Source: Cynocephalus volans
Taxonomy: Eukaryota; Chordata; Mammalia; Dermoptera; Cynocephalidae
Direction of reading: 5' to 3'
Length of the DNA: 64,000 nt
Assembly (NCBI RefSeq): GCF_027409185.1
Contig: NC_084468.1
Coordinates: forward strand, 99,200,001-99,264,000
The position numbers and the translations under genes are program-made. Positions 1 through 11,660 of the stretch are shown here, one piece after another; the first letter of the stretch is position 1, and each line of letters opens with the position of its first letter. The notes under the pieces were generated by a model. That model saw only the letters and a program-made list of their open reading frames with translations, was not told where the DNA came from and made no database searches.

Positions 1-309
1 GTTCTGATCCACGTTGGCTAAAGCTAATTTGAGGAATGAGATAATTGAGATAAAAATAGAAGGTTCAAACGTCTGTATCAAATTCTTATGTTTTCATATT
101 GTGTAGAAAGAAAGAAAGAAATTAAGAAAGAATGAAAGAGAAAGAAGGAGGAAAAAAGGAGAAGAGAGGGGATAATGCAAATAAAAAAAGAAAGCAAGAT
201 TATGTCAGCTGGAAACATCAGAGGTCAGTGTCATTTTACAAAGGTCAAATTTGAGAGGGAACCATTTTTACCTGTTATTTGGAGTAACGTCATTTCTTTC
301 TTTTCTTCT

Positions 310-740
310 TATGGGTTGAATTGTGTCCCCTGAGATGAGCTGAAGTCCTAACCACCATCAACGGTGAATGTGACCTTATTTGGAAATAGGGTCTTTGCAG
401 TTGATCAAATTGAGATGAGCTCACTAGCGTGGGCCATAATCTAATATGACTAATGTCTTTATACAAAGGGAAATATGGGCACAGGAATAGACATGGATAC
501 AGCAAAGATGACATGAAGGCACCAGGCAAAGACCAGCTACAGACAGGGACCACCGAGGCCACCAGAAACAAGGAGAGAAGCGTGGAACACTTTCTCCCTC
601 ACAGACCTCAGAAGAAACCAACCTTTTTTCAACACTTCGATTTTGGACACTTAGCCACCAGAACTATGAGGCAATACATTTTTGTGGTTTAAGCCACCCA
701 GTTTGTGGTACTTTGTTACAGCAGCCCCAAGAAACTGATG
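310..740 (+). mobile_element. Solo LTR, ERVL-MaLR (MLT1-like)
   Basis: The sequence opens with TATGGGTTGAATTGTGTCCC and closes with the motif AAGCCACCCAGTTTGTGG followed by ACTTTGTTACAGCAGCC. Both are hallmarks of MLT1-type MaLR LTRs read in the sense direction. 'GACCTTATTTGGAAATAGGG' near 371 is another family landmark. There is no internal retroviral region beside it, so it is a solo LTR. Short open frames across it are chance. Family from memory; subfamily not assignable by eye. Confidence 0.8.
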
Positions 741-2106
741 TGCTTCTTTCAAATTATATTTAAGAATGAAAAAGAACAAATTAGAATCTCATCAAGATAA
801 AGAACTTCGCTCTGTGTGACAGAATTTTTTAAGCAATGTTTGGCTTGGTAAATGGATTGATAGAAAGTAAGAGTGTTAAGTATATAAGGTGGATAGAAAA
901 GGCTGTAATTCAAGAAGTTAAAGTCAAATTTTCTGAAAAAAAAAAAAAAAAAAACAGGATTACCATGTGTTAAGTAATATGGACAAAATACAAAAGCCCT
1001 CGGTCTCAAGTTATTCTCAGGCGGCTCACGGTGGACGCTTAGAGAGGGCTCTGACAAACTGGCGCAGCCTCCTTGTTTCAACTGAGGAAAGTGAGGCCCA
1101 GAGAAGTTAAATTATTTTGCTAAAAAATAGCTTTCAGCTTATAAAACCATTACATTGGATATATAAATAGAAGCTTAACATAGCATACGTACTCAATATG
1201 CTTTATTACACAGAGCAACTAACTCAGAGACAGGCAACATTGTCTGCCAATGTGCTTCCAAAATCAGCCTAGGCTTAGGAGGCACAGGCATTATATTTCT
1301 GCTGGAAAACTTTCAGACAGTTGGTGAATAGCTGCATGTCATGTTTATTCACCTGAAAGAAGCAACAAAATTAAGATTTTAAGGGGAAGGGTGTTAATTA
1401 TTGCCTTCCTTATTACATTTGTTTTATTACATGGTTTGCAGGTGGCATGCAAGATAATCAAACAATGTCTTCTGAACCTGAAAAAAACATGCTATTAGGC
1501 TGCTCTCTCTCTCTCTGTATCCCTCGTCCCTTCCTGCTTCTCTCTTTCCCCCTCTCTTCTTTTTCTCTCTCTCCTCTTCCCCCTTCCCTCCTCCTTCCTT
1601 CCTTTCATCACTAGGTGATAAGCAGGATCTGTTTCAGACCCAATTAAAAATCATGGAAACAGTGTAAGAGTCTAGTTTCTAATACCTCAGTCTGAATGGC
1701 TGTTTTACACAGCAGGGAAAATCAGGAAGTCTGCAGTGCTAAAGTGGAAGTGAACCCTATTTATTGAGATCTCCATGATTGGAAAGGCTTGTTAAATGTA
1801 TTTGCAAGAAGCAAGAAACGTATAATTTGATGGGCAGTGGCTTCGTATCTAAACTAAACGCCAATATTTATAAGCTGTGCTGCTATACCATTGATTATGT
1901 CTTCTGAGAAAGCCGTATAACTGTCAAATGTCTCTTTGACTTGTCACTGGCTCACATTTTTAGGAGTTACTCTATAAAAAAGTATGGATTTCAGGTTGGC
2001 CATCGCACTGACCAAGCATTCACTAATAACTACACACATAAACCCACATAACTGGGGCAGGGATTCTGCATCTTTATCAATTGGTAAACTTTCATATCCC
2101 CTCTCC
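741..2106. other. Intergenic stretch, no gene seen
   Basis: This is AT-rich DNA with no recognisable exon. It contains an A-run (about 937-955), a short piece near 1081-1125 resembling the Phe/Tyr-type end of a MIR on the minus strand (CTGAGGAAAGTGAGGCCCAGAG), and a pyrimidine-rich (CT)n tract at about 1503-1612. The first 200 bases of the window, just before, hold a purine-rich GAAA tract (about 107-170). Confidence 0.6.
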
Positions 2107-2127
2107 AACAATAAATTTTTTAAAAAA

Positions 2128-2710
2128 TGCCATTATTATTATTTTATTGGTTATGAATATTCATGAGAAACAAAGCTGATTGTCACCCCTCATGCCCATG
2201 ATGGGAGGGCCACATTCATCCTGGCAGCAAACCCATTATCACAAATTGCATTTGTACCCCGTGTCCCCCACCCAAATATCCCCAACTTCCCTCTCCTTCC
2301 CCCTTTCCCAACTCCACTTTGTAGCCCAAGGAATGTTCTCTCCCTCTGCAAGTCCAATGCACTATTGTGGTCTTTTTCTTTTCATCTTTCTCTCTTAGCT
2401 CCCACATATGAGTGAGTACATGCGGTATTTATCCCTCTGTGCTTTGCTTATTTCACTCAACATAAGTTTCTTCAGGCTCATCCATGTTGTTGCAAATGGG
2501 AGTATTTCATTCTTTTTTATGGCAGAGTAGTATTCCATGGTGTATATATACCACAGTTTCCTTATCCAATCATCCCGACATTTAGGTTGGTTCCATGCCT
2601 TGGCTATTGTAAACAGAGCTGTGATGAACATGCGAGTGCAGGTATCCCTTCGACATGATGATTTCCATTCCTCTGGGTATATACCCAGAAGAGGGATTGC
2701 TGGATTGTAT
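2128..2710 (-). mobile_element. L1 3' end (5'-truncated LINE-1)
   Basis: On the minus strand the reading frame at 2715-2395 matches the C-terminal end of L1 ORF2, with landmarks [26 protein letters not shown] and a terminal GS. A G-rich 3' UTR and an AATAAA (plus-strand TTTATT about 2140) follow. It is flanked by an imperfect 20-21 bp repeat, AACAATAAATTTTTTAAAA at 2107-2127 and AACAATAACTTCTTAAAA at 2711-2730, read as a decayed target-site duplication. It landed at the 3' end of the older L1 to its right. Only about 580 bp remain, so it cannot move. Confidence 0.85.
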
Positions 2711-4412
2711 AACAATAACTTCTTAAAAAACTTTATACTTTGGAAACAGTTTTAGATTTACAGAAAAAGTGCGAAGACAATACAGAGAGTTCCCATATAC
2801 CCCGTATCCAATTCCCCTATTAGTATCTTACATTAGTGTGGTACATTTATTACAATTAATGAATTGATATCATCTATACATTACTAACTAAAGTTCATAC
2901 TTTATTCAGAATCTCTTAGTTATTACCTAATGTCCTTGTTCTGCTCTAGGATGCCATATTACATTTAGTTGCCATATCTCCTTATGCTCCTTTTGACAGT
3001 GACAATTTCTCAGACTTCCTTGTTTTTCATGACCTTGTCAGTTTTGAAGAGTACTGGTCAGAGAATGTCCTGCAATCAGGATTTGTCTGATGTTTCACTC
3101 ATGGTTAGGATTATTGGCTTGGGAAAGACAGATTGCAGAGGGAATGTGCCATATTTATCACATCATATCAAGGGTGCATTGTATCACCGTGACATCACTA
3201 CTGACGTTTAGCCTCCATCACCTGGCTAAGGCGGTGCTTGTCAGGTTTCTCCACTGTGAAGTTACTCTTCTTCTCTGCCTTTCTCTGCACCCTTCAGAGG
3301 AAAGGCGCCCTGCACAGACAGCGCTTAAGGAGTGGATAGCTGTGCTCCACCTCCTTGAAGGAAATATTTACATAAATACTTTGAAATTCTTATGCACAGG
3401 AGATTTGTCTATTCTCCTTGATTATTAATTTATTCAATCATTTATTTATATCACTATAGGCTCTGGGATATTTATTTTCTATCTTGGCTTATAATCCAAC
3501 ATGACTTTGTTTACTTTGTTGATCAAATTGTTTCAGCTTTGACCATTGGGAGCTCTTTCCATTAGCTCCAGTTTACCTTTGACACATTCTCATCATTGTA
3601 GGTTGTTTTTTTTTTAAGCACTTTTGTTGTTTATGGCACTACAAGAAACCCCAGGCTCATCTTGTTTATTTCCTGCTCCAGTACTAGAATCAACCAATTC
3701 TTCAAAGAGCCCTGGCTGCTTTCACTAGAGAACCTACCAGGTGTGTTCATTGGTCCTGGGGTCTTGTTTCTTTTCAGCGCTCTCAGCTGGCACAGCAAGG
3801 AAACATATGTGTGTATAATAATCCATATACACACACACACATATATATAAACAGCATTGTATATGACCATATATTAGCCTAACCGTAAGCTCATATCAAT
3901 GTCTCCAACGTTAATTTGTACTATGTGGATTATTCTAGCCTCTTCCCCTTACTTGTCTGTAACCTTTATTCCTACTATCCACTGTCAATTTATGTAGTTG
4001 TTTACTTCCAGTATATATACAACAGTATCAGAATTATTAACCCAGATCTTCATGGGAAACAGCTTTATCAATTAGAATACAGTACTTATATACGTACTGT
4101 ACACTCATACAGTTTCTTTTGCCTCTAGTCTTACAGACTCCATTCATTTACAAAGTTCTCTAGGTCAGCGTTTTTTTACCCCCACCCTCCTCAGTGAGGT
4201 TCTTTCACACATTTGTAATACAGTTAGATTGTATTATTGTCACATTCTGCATTCTACCCTAGAATTCCTGACCCCCTATATTTTAAAATTTTGCATTATT
4301 ATTATTGTTATTATTATTATTATTGTTATTATTATTATTGTTTGAACTGTAAAATTCTATGGGTTTTGGCAAATTTATAGTGTTGTGTATCCACCTTAAT
4401 AGTATCATACAG

Positions 4413-4950
4413 TGGGATGGCTGGGTCGTATGGTAGATCTCCCCAATGTTCATCGCAGCACTCTTTACAATAGCCAAGAGTTGGAACCAGCCCAAATGCC
4501 CATCATCAGATGAGTGGATACGGAAAATGTGGTACATCTACACAATGGAATACTACTCAGCTATAAAAACGAATGAAATACTGCCATTTGCAACAACATG
4601 GATGGACCTCGAGAGAATTATATTAAGTGAAACAAGTCAGGCACAGAAAGAGAAATACCACATGTTCTCACTTATTGGTGGGAGCTAAAAATTAATATAT
4701 AAATTCACACACACACATACACACATACACACACAAACCGGGGGGGGGGGAAGAAGATATAACAACCACAATTATTTGAAGTTGATACAACAAACAAACA
4801 GAAAGGACATGGTTGGGGGGGAGGGGGGGAGGGAGAAGGGAGGGAGGTTTTGGTGATGGGGAGCATTAATCAGCTACAATGTATATCGACAAAATAAAAT
4901 TAAAAAAAAAATAAAATAAAAAATAAAAATTCCAACAGTAAAAAAAAAAA
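4413..4950 (+). mobile_element. Younger L1 3' end with 5' inversion and 15-bp TSD
   Basis: The C-terminal ORF2 frame runs to a stop at 4686-4688 (SWNQPKCPSSDEWIRKMWYI, then [20 protein letters not shown], ending LIGGS). It is followed by a CA-rich and G-rich 3' UTR and an A-rich tail ending at 4950. Perfect 15-bp target-site duplications AATAGTATCATACAG flank it at 4398-4412 and 4951-4965. The first ~28 nt (4413-4440, TGGGATGGCTGGGTCGTATG) are L1 sequence in the opposite orientation, the usual mark of twin priming. It sits inside the older minus-strand L1. Confidence 0.9.
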
Positions 4951-6303
4951 AATAGTATCATACAGGATTGTTTCACAGTCTTAAAAAAAAAAATGCCCTT
5001 TTGCTTCACCTATTTAATGTGTCACCCACCCTCAAGCCCCTAAAAACTATTTTTTTGGTTACCATTGCTAGAATTTTACCTTTTCCAGAACATCATGTAA
5101 TTGGAATTGTAGAGTATATATCTTTTTAGATGGGCTTCTTTCTCTTAGCAATATGCATTTAAGATTTATCCATTTTTGGGGGGACTTGACAGACCTTTCT
5201 TTTTTAATCACTAAAAAACGTTCCAGCATATGGATATACTACTATTTATTGACCTGTACACCTTCAGAAAGACATCTTGGTTGTTCCAGTTTAGGACAAC
5301 TGTAAACATTTGCATACAGGTTTTTGTGTGGACCTATATTATCATCTCATATGAGTATGATATGATACCTAGACACATGATTACTGTGTATTGTATGGTA
5401 AGATGATGTTTAGGTTTGCAAGAAACTGCCTAATTGTTTTCCAAAGTGTCTGTACCTTTTTACCATTTTGCATTCCCATCAGCAAAGAATGAGAGCTCCT
5501 ATTACTCCACATCCTCACCAGCAATTGGTATTATCAGTTTTCTGGATTTTCATGCAGTACCATCACATTGCTGTTTTAATTTGCAATTCCCTAATGCCAT
5601 ATTTTGTTGAGCATCTTTTTATGTTCTTATTTGCCATATGTAGATATTCTTCGGTGAGGTGTCCAGATTTTTTTTGCCTCCTTTTTAATTGAGTTGTTTA
5701 TTTTCTCATTGTTGACTTTTAAGTGTCCTTTGTATGTTTTAGATACAAATCCGTTATCAAAAACGTGTTTTGCAAATACTTTCTTCCAATCTGACTTTTC
5801 TTTTCACTCTCCACAAAGCAAAAGTTCAGCCTGACATTTTTCCTTTCATGGATTGTGTCTTTGGTGTAAAATATCATCACCAAACCCAAGGTTACGTAGA
5901 TTTTCTCCTCTGAGAAGTTTTATAGTTTTCTTCTAGAAGTGTTATAGCTTTCCATTTTACATTTAGGTTTATGTGCATCTTGAGTTATGTTTTGTGAAAG
6001 ATGTAAGGTTTGTGTCTAGGTTTATTTTTTTGCACATGGATGTCCAGTTGTTTCACCATCATTTATTAGAAAAACTATTCATTCTCCACTGAACTGCCTT
6101 TGCTGTCTTGTCAAAGATCAGTTGACTATATTTGTTCTGGTCTATTTCTTGGTTCTCTAATCTGTTCCAATGATCTGTGTGTCTATTCTTTCATCAATAT
6201 TATGCTGATATTGACCATTTGATTACCGGAATTTCATAAGCAAGTATTGAAATTGGGTATTGTAAGTCCTCCAAATTCGCTCTTCTTTATAGTATTGTGT
6301 TGG

Positions 6304-6722
6304 TGTGTTATTCCATTTCTGCTGCTTATAACAAAATACCTGGAACTGGGTGATTTGTAAGAAAATGAAATTCATTGCTTTCAGTTTGTGAGGTTGGGAA
6401 GTCCAAAGTCCATCTGGTGGTGGTGACAGTGACCTAGGGGGTCTCACATTGCAAGATGGTGAGAGCGGAGACAGCAGAGAGACAGATTCTCCTCTTCTTT
6501 TAAAGCCCTCAGAACCACACCCCTGACCACCATTTTTAATCCATTCACTACTGCATGGTCCTACAATCTAATCATCTCTTCAAGGCTCCACCTTTCAGTT
6601 ACCATAATAGGATTTCCCATCCTCTTACCAGTCACAGTGGGGGCTAAGTTTCTACAATATAAAACTTGTGAAACAATTCATGCTCCAGTGAGTTTTGGGG
6701 AGACATAATTCAATCCACTGCA
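6304..6722 (-). mobile_element. Solo LTR, ERVL-MaLR (MST/THE1-like), 5-bp TSD GTTGG
   Basis: A 419-bp element bounded by TG...CA, flanked by GTTGG at 6299-6303 and 6723-6727. On the plus strand it starts TGTGTTATTCCATTTCTGCT and carries AACTGGGTGATTTGTAAG, so its sense strand is minus. It splits the ORF2 region of the old L1, whose sequence resumes directly after the duplication. No internal region. Confidence 0.88.
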
Positions 6723-7120
6723 GTTGGCTAGTCTAGGTCTTTTGTTTTTCACATAAATTGTAGAATAATTTTGTTAGTATTTACAAAATAGTCTTCTGGG
6801 TTTTGACTGGGATCATGCTGAGACTATAGAACAAGTTGGTAAGAAATGATATTTTAACAATATTGAGTCTTCCAATCTATGAACATGAAATATCTCTGTT
6901 CATTTATATCTTCCTTGATTTCTTTCATTAGTTTATAGTTTTCTGCATATGGATTCTGTTAGATTTATATCTAAGTAATTCAATTTTGTTGGTGCTATTA
7001 TAAATAGTATGTTTTTAAATATTTCACATTCCATTCTTCATTGCTGGCATATAGACAAGAAATTGAATTTCTTATATTAACCTTGTATTCTGCGAATTTG
7101 CTGTACTCAGTCATGGTGTT

Positions 7121-7704
7121 GGGGAAGAATTAATAACTGTGATCACTTCATGATGAGTCCTTCTTATATCCAGTTCATTGATTCCAGGATAGCTTTGGAA
7201 TCATAAACTGAGACATCCAGAATGATGGCTTTTTATGGCCCTCAATGAAAAGTAGATATGAGATATTCCAGAGAAACAGGGCCTCACATACCTAATAACA
7301 GTGTGACAAATGTCATTTGAGGTTGGTAAAAGAACCCAGAAAATTCAAAGGATAAATCCAAGAATGGATTGACATTTGCTATCCTATAACAATCTTAGAC
7401 AAAGTAGAAATTCAATGCTACTTGACTCCCCAAACCTTGGAATCCTGGTTCTACTGTTCAATACTATCGTAACAAGATATTTACCAAAAGGGAAAAATAT
7501 AGATCATCTAAACTTGTCCCAGACTATCTGTCCCACTTTACTTGGGGCTTAAACAGTTCAATATAGTTCAATTTGTGAAGAAGTAAAATGAAGAGTTTAG
7601 ATAATGAACTAATTGTTAATCTTACATCTGAATGTATCTCATGATGAAAAGGAATCTCTTTCCTTCTCTAAACATGCCTCTATCTAAGGTAGAATATAAG
7701 TAAA
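7121..7704. other. Intergenic stretch, nothing recognised
   Basis: No exon, RNA gene or named repeat could be recognised. The sequence is ordinary AT-rich DNA between the decayed L1 and the next LTR. Confidence 0.5.
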
Positions 7705-7709
7705 GTCCA

Positions 7710-8110
7710 TGGTATAGATTGTGTCCCCCAAGTTTTACATATTAGTATCACTGTGGCTGTTAAGACGGTGGGAAATCCTATTATTATAATTGAAGGGTGG
7801 GGCCTTGAAGAGGTGATTAGATTCTGAGGACCATGCCTAGTGAATGGATTAAAAATGGTGCTCATGGGTGTGGTTCTGAGGGCTTTAAAAGGAGAGCAGT
7901 GAGACTCTCCTTCCTCTGCTCCACCATTTTCTGCCATGTGAAACCCCTGGGTCACTGTTGCCACCACCAAGATCCTTACCAGATGTGTTCTCTGGACTCT
8001 GGACTTCCCAGCCTCAGAAAATGTAAGCAATGAATTTGTTTTATTTATTTATTTTTGTTTTACAAATTACCCAGTTTCAAGTATTTTGTAGCAACAGAAA
8101 TGGACTAATA
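7710..8110 (+). mobile_element. Solo LTR, ERVL-MaLR, sense orientation
   Basis: Sense-strand MaLR LTR: TGGTATAGATTGTGTCCCCC at the start, a GGTGGGGCCTTGAAGAGGTG block, and ACAAATTACCCAGTTTCAAG then GGACTAATA at the end. The flanking pentamers GTCCA (7705-7709) and GTCAA (8111-8115) look like a one-mismatch target duplication. An ATTT expansion lies at about 8039-8057. The frames inside it on both strands are not genes. Confidence 0.82.
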
Positions 8111-8175
8111 GTCAACATCTATGATTTAACCAGAATATCTGTTCCCTTCTTCAGGCCTTATTTAAGATAACCTTA

Positions 8176-8255
8176 AAACGTGTGTGTGTGGCTGGGGAGT
8201 GGGGGGGGGGGGGAGAGATAAAGAGAGAGGGAGACAGAGAGAGAGGGAGATATTA
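8176..8255. repeat. Simple repeats: (TG)n, G-run, (GA)n
   Basis: A short TG tract (8180-8190) is followed by a run of about 12 G around 8201-8214 and a GAGA-rich tract to about 8254. Low-complexity DNA; no gene. Confidence 0.85.
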
Positions 8256-9126
8256 TTGAACAGTTATCTGTTTGAATTTTCTAGGTAGGGTAGATGTCCC
8301 AGAGAAATCAGAAAAAGGTTGACCAAGACCTTTTATCATGGACAATGGACAATGGGCTGTTAGTAGATCTTCAGCGTAACAGATTTTTTAAGACAATCTT
8401 ATAACTTCCACAAATATTTTGCCATCATTCTTGCCATCTTGGTGTGCACTCTGTTATCTATAGCTGACATTCTCTTTTCTGTGGAAAGTCATGTATTCAT
8501 CCAACCCAAGGAAATCAGCCTACTTTAGGAAATATAAAATTCAATTGACTAGCACATTTCACACTAAATGTGGTCACTGACTATTTCCCCTACTTATTTA
8601 GTTTACAATTCACATTTGGGTATTTTATCCTCAGTAACCCCATTTTGTTAGAGGTCTCTGGAGCCTGAATCTATTCTGTTTACTTTATTGGATTTCTTCC
8701 AATGCTTTGTTCTGAGAGATTGTGATTGCTTTTGATCAGAGGAACTGAGGACTCACGTGCTGTAATCCATCTACGCTGTGCCTTTGACCTTTGGACACCC
8801 CTGAGTCACTCTCCAATTGTACCTGTTATCTGTGTTTCAGCTCTCAGCACTGTCCTAGTTGAATCTCTTTAACTCAGTTTTGCTGTCTTATTACCAAAGT
8901 GCTCTCCATTGTCATGTTTTCAACAATGAGATCCTATTCATGGAGGCTCTCTGAAGATTCTCTTAGCTCTTCATAACTCTCATTGACAAATTATTAGCCT
9001 TTCCCTTCATCCCACTTGCAAAACCATGCTACTGTCACCTCACTCCATTTCAAAGATGCTCTTTTTGGAACCAGAATCTTCAGAAAGAATCTCCACATAA
9101 GAATATTGGCAGAGTTGCTGGATTTA
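8256..9126. other. Intergenic stretch, nothing recognised
   Basis: No exon, tRNA or clear repeat was recognised on either strand. Open frames are short and lack splice or codon evidence. Confidence 0.5.
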
Positions 9127-9142
9127 GGATCGTGAAATTTTA

Positions 9143-9246
9143 TTTTATTTATTTATTTTTTGGTGGTTGGCTGGCAGGTACAAGGATCAAACCCTGGATC
9201 TTGGTGTTAGCACCACGTTCTAATCAATGAGCTAACTGGTCAGCCA
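9143..9246 (-). mobile_element. Monomeric tRNA-Ile-derived SINE
   Basis: On the minus strand the body reads GGCTGACCAGTTAGCTCATT, then AGAACGTGGTGCTAACACC and GGGTTTGATCCTTGTACC. It aligns along its length with tRNA-Ile(AAT): A box about TTAGCTCATTGATTAGAACG, B box GGTTTGATCC. The A-rich tail is seen as T-rich DNA at 9143-9163. Flanks GGATCGTGAAATTTTA (9127-9142) and GGACTGTGAAATTTTA (9247-9262) are a 16-bp target duplication with two changes. It is a retroposon, not a functional tRNA gene. Confidence 0.85.
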
Positions 9247-9382
9247 GGACTGTGAAATTTTAGAGTGTCATCTTTACAGAAAATAAATGGTGCTTTGATT
9301 AGCTATTTGTGCTGAAGTCTTCCTGTACACTTAGGAGAAAAAAGAAAAAAAATCCAGTTTGAATGCTGTATTTTCTATGTAG

Positions 9383-9383
<1 letters not shown>

Positions 9384-9433
<50 letters not shown>

Positions 9434-9445
9434 ATGTGTGTATGT
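9384..9445. repeat. (TG)n microsatellite
   Basis: About 24 uninterrupted TG units, followed by an interrupted TGCATGTGTGTATGTG tail. Probably length-polymorphic. Confidence 0.95.
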
Positions 9446-11009
9446 GTATCTGTTTTAACCCTAGGAAAATTGGATTATAAATTTTTACTTAGACAAATTT
9501 GAGTAACAGGTCTATTTTCTTCTTATGGTCTAGCTCAATTCTTTCATGTCCTTTCTCTTAGCAAAACATTTCTATGGTTTCAAAAGCTACATGGTTGCTT
9601 CAGAATGTTCCCAACTGACTAATTGGCTCCTTTCCAGACAAAGCTGTTCACTGGGGTTTCTATTTCCTGTCCACTCAACTCTCTGTTTCAGCAGCAGGAG
9701 GACACATTCTGTCCTCTGTCTGCAATTCCTTTCTGAAGAGGCCACGTTCAACCAGAAAGTATTCATCATAACAACCTTTTCTGTTTTTCAGGACTAAGTG
9801 GAATGCTGTTTTGGTTTTCTATGCACTAGAATACTTTAATTGATGTTTTCTTCTAACAACCAGATGGTTCTGGCTCTTTGAAGAACATGCACATTTAAAG
9901 AGTTAATGTCGTTTTCTAAAGATTTTTTGTTTTGTTTTATTTTGATTTTTAGTTCCCTTTCTCCACTTCCAAAGCAAAGTTGGGATTGGAATTTCTGGTA
10001 TTCTCACTGCTTGGCTGTGTCATTGTACTCATTTGGTTGCACGTTTTCTGTTAGCAGACAGAAGGACTACACCGTGTCAATGAGGCCATAAGCAATGACT
10101 CATCCCGAGAGTGGAAGTGCTGATTTTACCCTCTTGAGATTGACAGCAGAAACCCTTTTAATCAAGATTAGATTATCAGCCTTGCTGCTGCGGTGATGGA
10201 AAGCATGTTTTCACAGGTAGTCAGAACTGGATGGCACTTCAGCATTCCTCCGGGGAGAAAGGTACCACCTCGAGTGACTCCACTCTGATCCCAGGGGATT
10301 TCAGTAACCAAATTCTTACTCTAATGATGGTTCTTTCTTTCTTTTTTTAAAATGATAGTTCTCAATTACATGTCACAGCATTAAGTTAATCATGTCTGGA
10401 AAGCTGTTGTTTCAGCCTTATCCTTCTTAAACTTTGCCCTGGTAAAATTTATAGTGGTCCTCCTACTGGACACTGTAGTTTTTTTTTAAATGACTTTATA
10501 AATGAAGTTACTTTTTTTTTTTTTTAAAGTACATCTTCAAACCTAAACCTGAAAAAGCATCTACATAGCACTCCACCTCTGTTACATCACCAATCCTAGG
10601 AAACTAAAGACTATTGTAGATGAGAGTTCTATTACTATTATTAACTGGCTATTGTTTGCAGGCCTGCTATGTGCCAGGGTCTTAGAGACACTCATATATG
10701 GTTATTAACAGCTACATATTTAGATCTTGTTCTTTTTCCCTATATCAAAATTAGTTCATATTAATTATAGAACATTTGGAAATTTCAAAAAAGCATGAAG
10801 AATAAGATAGGAATTATCGATAATCCTAATATTCAGACATTTTTATTATTAAAAACTTAACGGATATTCTTCCTTGTTTTTTCTATTTATATAGATGCTT
10901 TTTCTTATTACAAAAATGGCATAATTCTGTAAATATGTCTTTGTATTGCTTTTTCAATTAACATATCAAATGTCACTCTATGAGTTTGTATTACAGATTC
11001 CATCATTTA
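9446..11009. other. Intergenic stretch, no gene seen
   Basis: Mostly unique AT-rich DNA. A MIR-like scrap (TGCTATGTGCCAGGGTCTTAG, about 10666-10686) and low-complexity T or A runs (about 10480-10525) are present. 10750-11000 resembles an old LINE 3' region but is too decayed to name. No supported exon. Confidence 0.5.
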
Positions 11010-11440
11010 TGATAAGCCCCATGCATTAGGATAATTCTATCCACTATTATAAATATGCATCCAAATCTCAGTGACTTAACCCAGTCTAAGTTTCTTTTTC
11101 ACTCTCCTAATAAACCAGTGTGGGTAACTGTGCTCTGCAGACAATCTTCCACATATGGATTCAGGGGTCCAGGCTTCTTTCATTTGTGGTTTTGCCTTGC
11201 CCTAGAGCTCCAAAATATTCTGCCTTCAGTGCCAAATGGAGAAAGAGAAAATGGGGAATGTAAATCCATTTTACAGATCTAGGTTTGAAAGTGACCCACA
11301 CCATCTCCACTCATATCCTATTCCTATTGGTGGGTACTTGTCACATGACTCCACCTGGTCACACAGGAAGCTGGGAAATGTGGTGTCTAGTTGGGCAGCT
11401 GGTCCCCTGTGATGATTCTATACAATGGAAGAGAAGCACA
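11010..11440. repeat. Ancient dispersed repeat, copy 1 (family not named)
   Basis: Shares an ordered set of landmarks with 13140-13500: CTCAGTGACTTAA near the start, CAGTGTGGGTAACTG / CTGTGTGGGTGTTACTG in the middle, and GCTGGGAAATGTGGTG / GACTAAGAAATGTAGTCCC near the end. Two diverged copies in the same orientation show that this is an old interspersed repeat. I could not name the family with certainty. Confidence 0.55.
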
Positions 11441-11660
11441 AAACTTTGGTGATCAGTTAAGTGTTTCATACACAGTCCACCCAGCTAAACAGCCAATATC
11501 CATGTACAAATTCCTTTCTAAATACAGAATGAACCTACTTTCTCCCCCCCAATCAGAGTCCCTTCAGTCACTGCATCCTCAGAATTCTAGATCTTTGGGT
11601 GAAGAGCAGTCCTCTTCATCAGACTTGGATGTGGTTGCTCATGGTTTGTCAACATTTCAG

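Larger units (their letters stand above)
2731..7120 (-). mobile_element. Old L1 (L1M-type), minus strand, fragmented
   Basis: The plus strand shows the reverse complement of an ancient mammalian L1. The long 3' UTR runs from about 2731 (CTTTATACTTTGGAAACAG) to about 5000, and decayed ORF2 from about 5050 to 7120, with landmarks such as CATTTTGCATTCCCATCAGC (5463) and TCTTCCAATCTATGAACATG (about 6869). It is interrupted by a younger L1 at 4413-4950 and an LTR at 6304-6722. A (ATT)n stretch lies at about 4295-4340. Many stops and indels; no coding capacity. The short open frames across it are chance. Confidence 0.85.

Noticed and set aside
4283..4537. Poly-Asn protein on the minus strand
   Set aside because: It is a (ATT)n microsatellite in an L1 3' UTR read as Asn codons.
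9143..9246. Functional tRNA-Ile gene
   Set aside because: It has an A tail, target duplications, mutated arms and lacks a clean T-run terminator: it is a SINE.
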